In this document: one piece after another, positions 63,398 through 64,000 of the stretch | Layout: every line of letters begins with the position of its first letter | How positions within the stretch are numbered: the stretch's first letter is position 1 | Program-made: the position numbers and the translations under genes | Notes under the pieces: model-generated | Databases searched by the model: none | Told to the model about the DNA's origin: nothing | What the model saw: only the letters and a program-made list of their open reading frames with translations | Source of the DNA: Embleya scabrispora | GTDB taxonomy: Bacteria; Actinomycetota; Actinomycetes; Streptomycetales; Streptomycetaceae | DNA: 64,000 bases | Direction: 5' to 3' | Assembly (NCBI RefSeq): GCF_002024165.1 | Contig: NZ_MWQN01000004.1 | Location: 744,001-808,000, forward strand

Positions 63398-64000
63398 ATG
63401 ACATCGAGGACACCGGGCGCCGACGCCCGCACCACCACCGTCGGCGGATCGGGCGCCCCCGGCGGATCGACTCGACAGCACCACGGCAACCGACACGGGC
63501 GCAGCGAACAGGCACGCCGGGCGGTGATCGAGGCGGCCGACGACCTGCTCGCCGAGAAGGGCTTCGCCGGCGTCACGATGGAGGGCATCGCCGCCCGCGC
63601 CGGCGTGGCCAAGCAGACGGTCTACCGGTGGTGGAGCACCAAGACCGACGTGCTGATGGACGCCTTCCTCGAGGATGCCGCCGAGGACCTGACGGTGCCC
63701 GACTCCGGAGACCTCGCCCGCGACCTGCGCGACTACCTGCGCCGGCTCGCGTACTTCCTCGCGAAGTCCGACTCCGGCGCCGTCTTCCGCGCGCTGATCG
63801 CCCAGGCCCAGCACGATCCGGCGTTCGGCCGCGACTTCCGCGCCGGATGGCTCGACGCGCAACGCCGACGCGATCGCCTCGCCCTGGAACGCGCCATCGC
63901 CGACGGCCGGTTGCCCGCCGACCTCGACACCGCCGGCGAGGCCGACCGGCTGGTGGGCCCGCTCTACTACCGCGTCCTGGTCACCGACGAGCCGATCGAC
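63398..64000 (+). CDS. TetR family transcriptional regulator (3' end outside window)
   Basis: 201 codons are visible and the frame is open at the window edge. After a Gly/Arg/Thr-rich N-terminal tail of about 38 residues comes the helix-turn-helix (GFAGVTMEGIAARAGVAKQTVYRWWSTKTDVLM), then a helical ligand domain. GGAGG lies 6 nt before ATG 63398. It likely represses itself and the divergent methyltransferase through the dyad upstream. Confidence 0.87.
   Translation, partial: MTSRTPGADARTTTVGGSGAPGGSTRQHHGNRHGRSEQARRAVIEAADDLLAEKGFAGVTMEGIAARAGVAKQTVYRWWSTKTDVLMDAFLEDAAEDLTVPDSGDLARDLRDYLRRLAYFLAKSDSGAVFRALIAQAQHDPAFGRDFRAGWLDAQRRRDRLALERAIADGRLPADLDTAGEADRLVGPLYYRVLVTDEPID

Overview
The window is very GC-rich (roughly 70-75 % by eye), dense with genes on both strands, and shows actinomycete habits: frequent GTG starts, GGAGG ribosome sites, long GC hairpins between convergent genes, a class E type sortase signal (LAHTG) and many TetR, MarR, LysR, AraC and XRE regulators. 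It looks like chromosome of a Streptomycetales bacterium; the genus cannot be fixed from the sequence. No rRNA, tRNA, CRISPR array, transposase or prophage gene was seen.

Layout. 1-5.9 kb: the 3' end of a very large RHS-like protein, a beta-helix/AAA+ fusion and a collagen-like/ricin lectin surface protein. 5.9-12 kb: guanine deaminase and a molybdopterin dehydrogenase (purine breakdown), then DUF1206, endonuclease/phosphatase and VOC genes. 12-17 kb: a MerR-PP2C fusion, and a divergent cytochrome P450 followed at once by a 24-residue Trp-rich peptide, which looks like a minimal P450-modified RiPP locus and is the most interesting find. 17-38 kb: ordinary accessory metabolism and regulation: aldo/keto reductase, secreted amidase, second P450, DUF885 peptidase, orphan peptide-binding lipoprotein, TetR/SGNH operon, dgdA with its LysR partner, a MarR gene, a universal stress protein opposite a phosphoribosyltransferase-hydrolase, and an ArsR operon with a 40-bp dyad.

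38-62.6 kb reads as one functional neighbourhood. It holds two carboxylate-amine ligase paralogs (one with altered active-site residues), a VWA protein and partner, a thymidylate-kinase-like protein without a P-loop, a sortase substrate, a DNRLRE/GH71-like secreted enzyme, three members of an unnamed two-domain family, an XRE sensor paired with an HExxH protein, an AraC regulator, and a receptor kinase whose gene carries an apparent frameshift. Five intergenic regions here share the same 31-bp element (GTTACC-N6-TTTACC-N7-GGTAAC), which suggests one regulator for the neighbourhood. The right edge holds an O-methyltransferase divergent from a TetR gene that runs off the window.

Functions come from motifs and family memory only; no database search was run.
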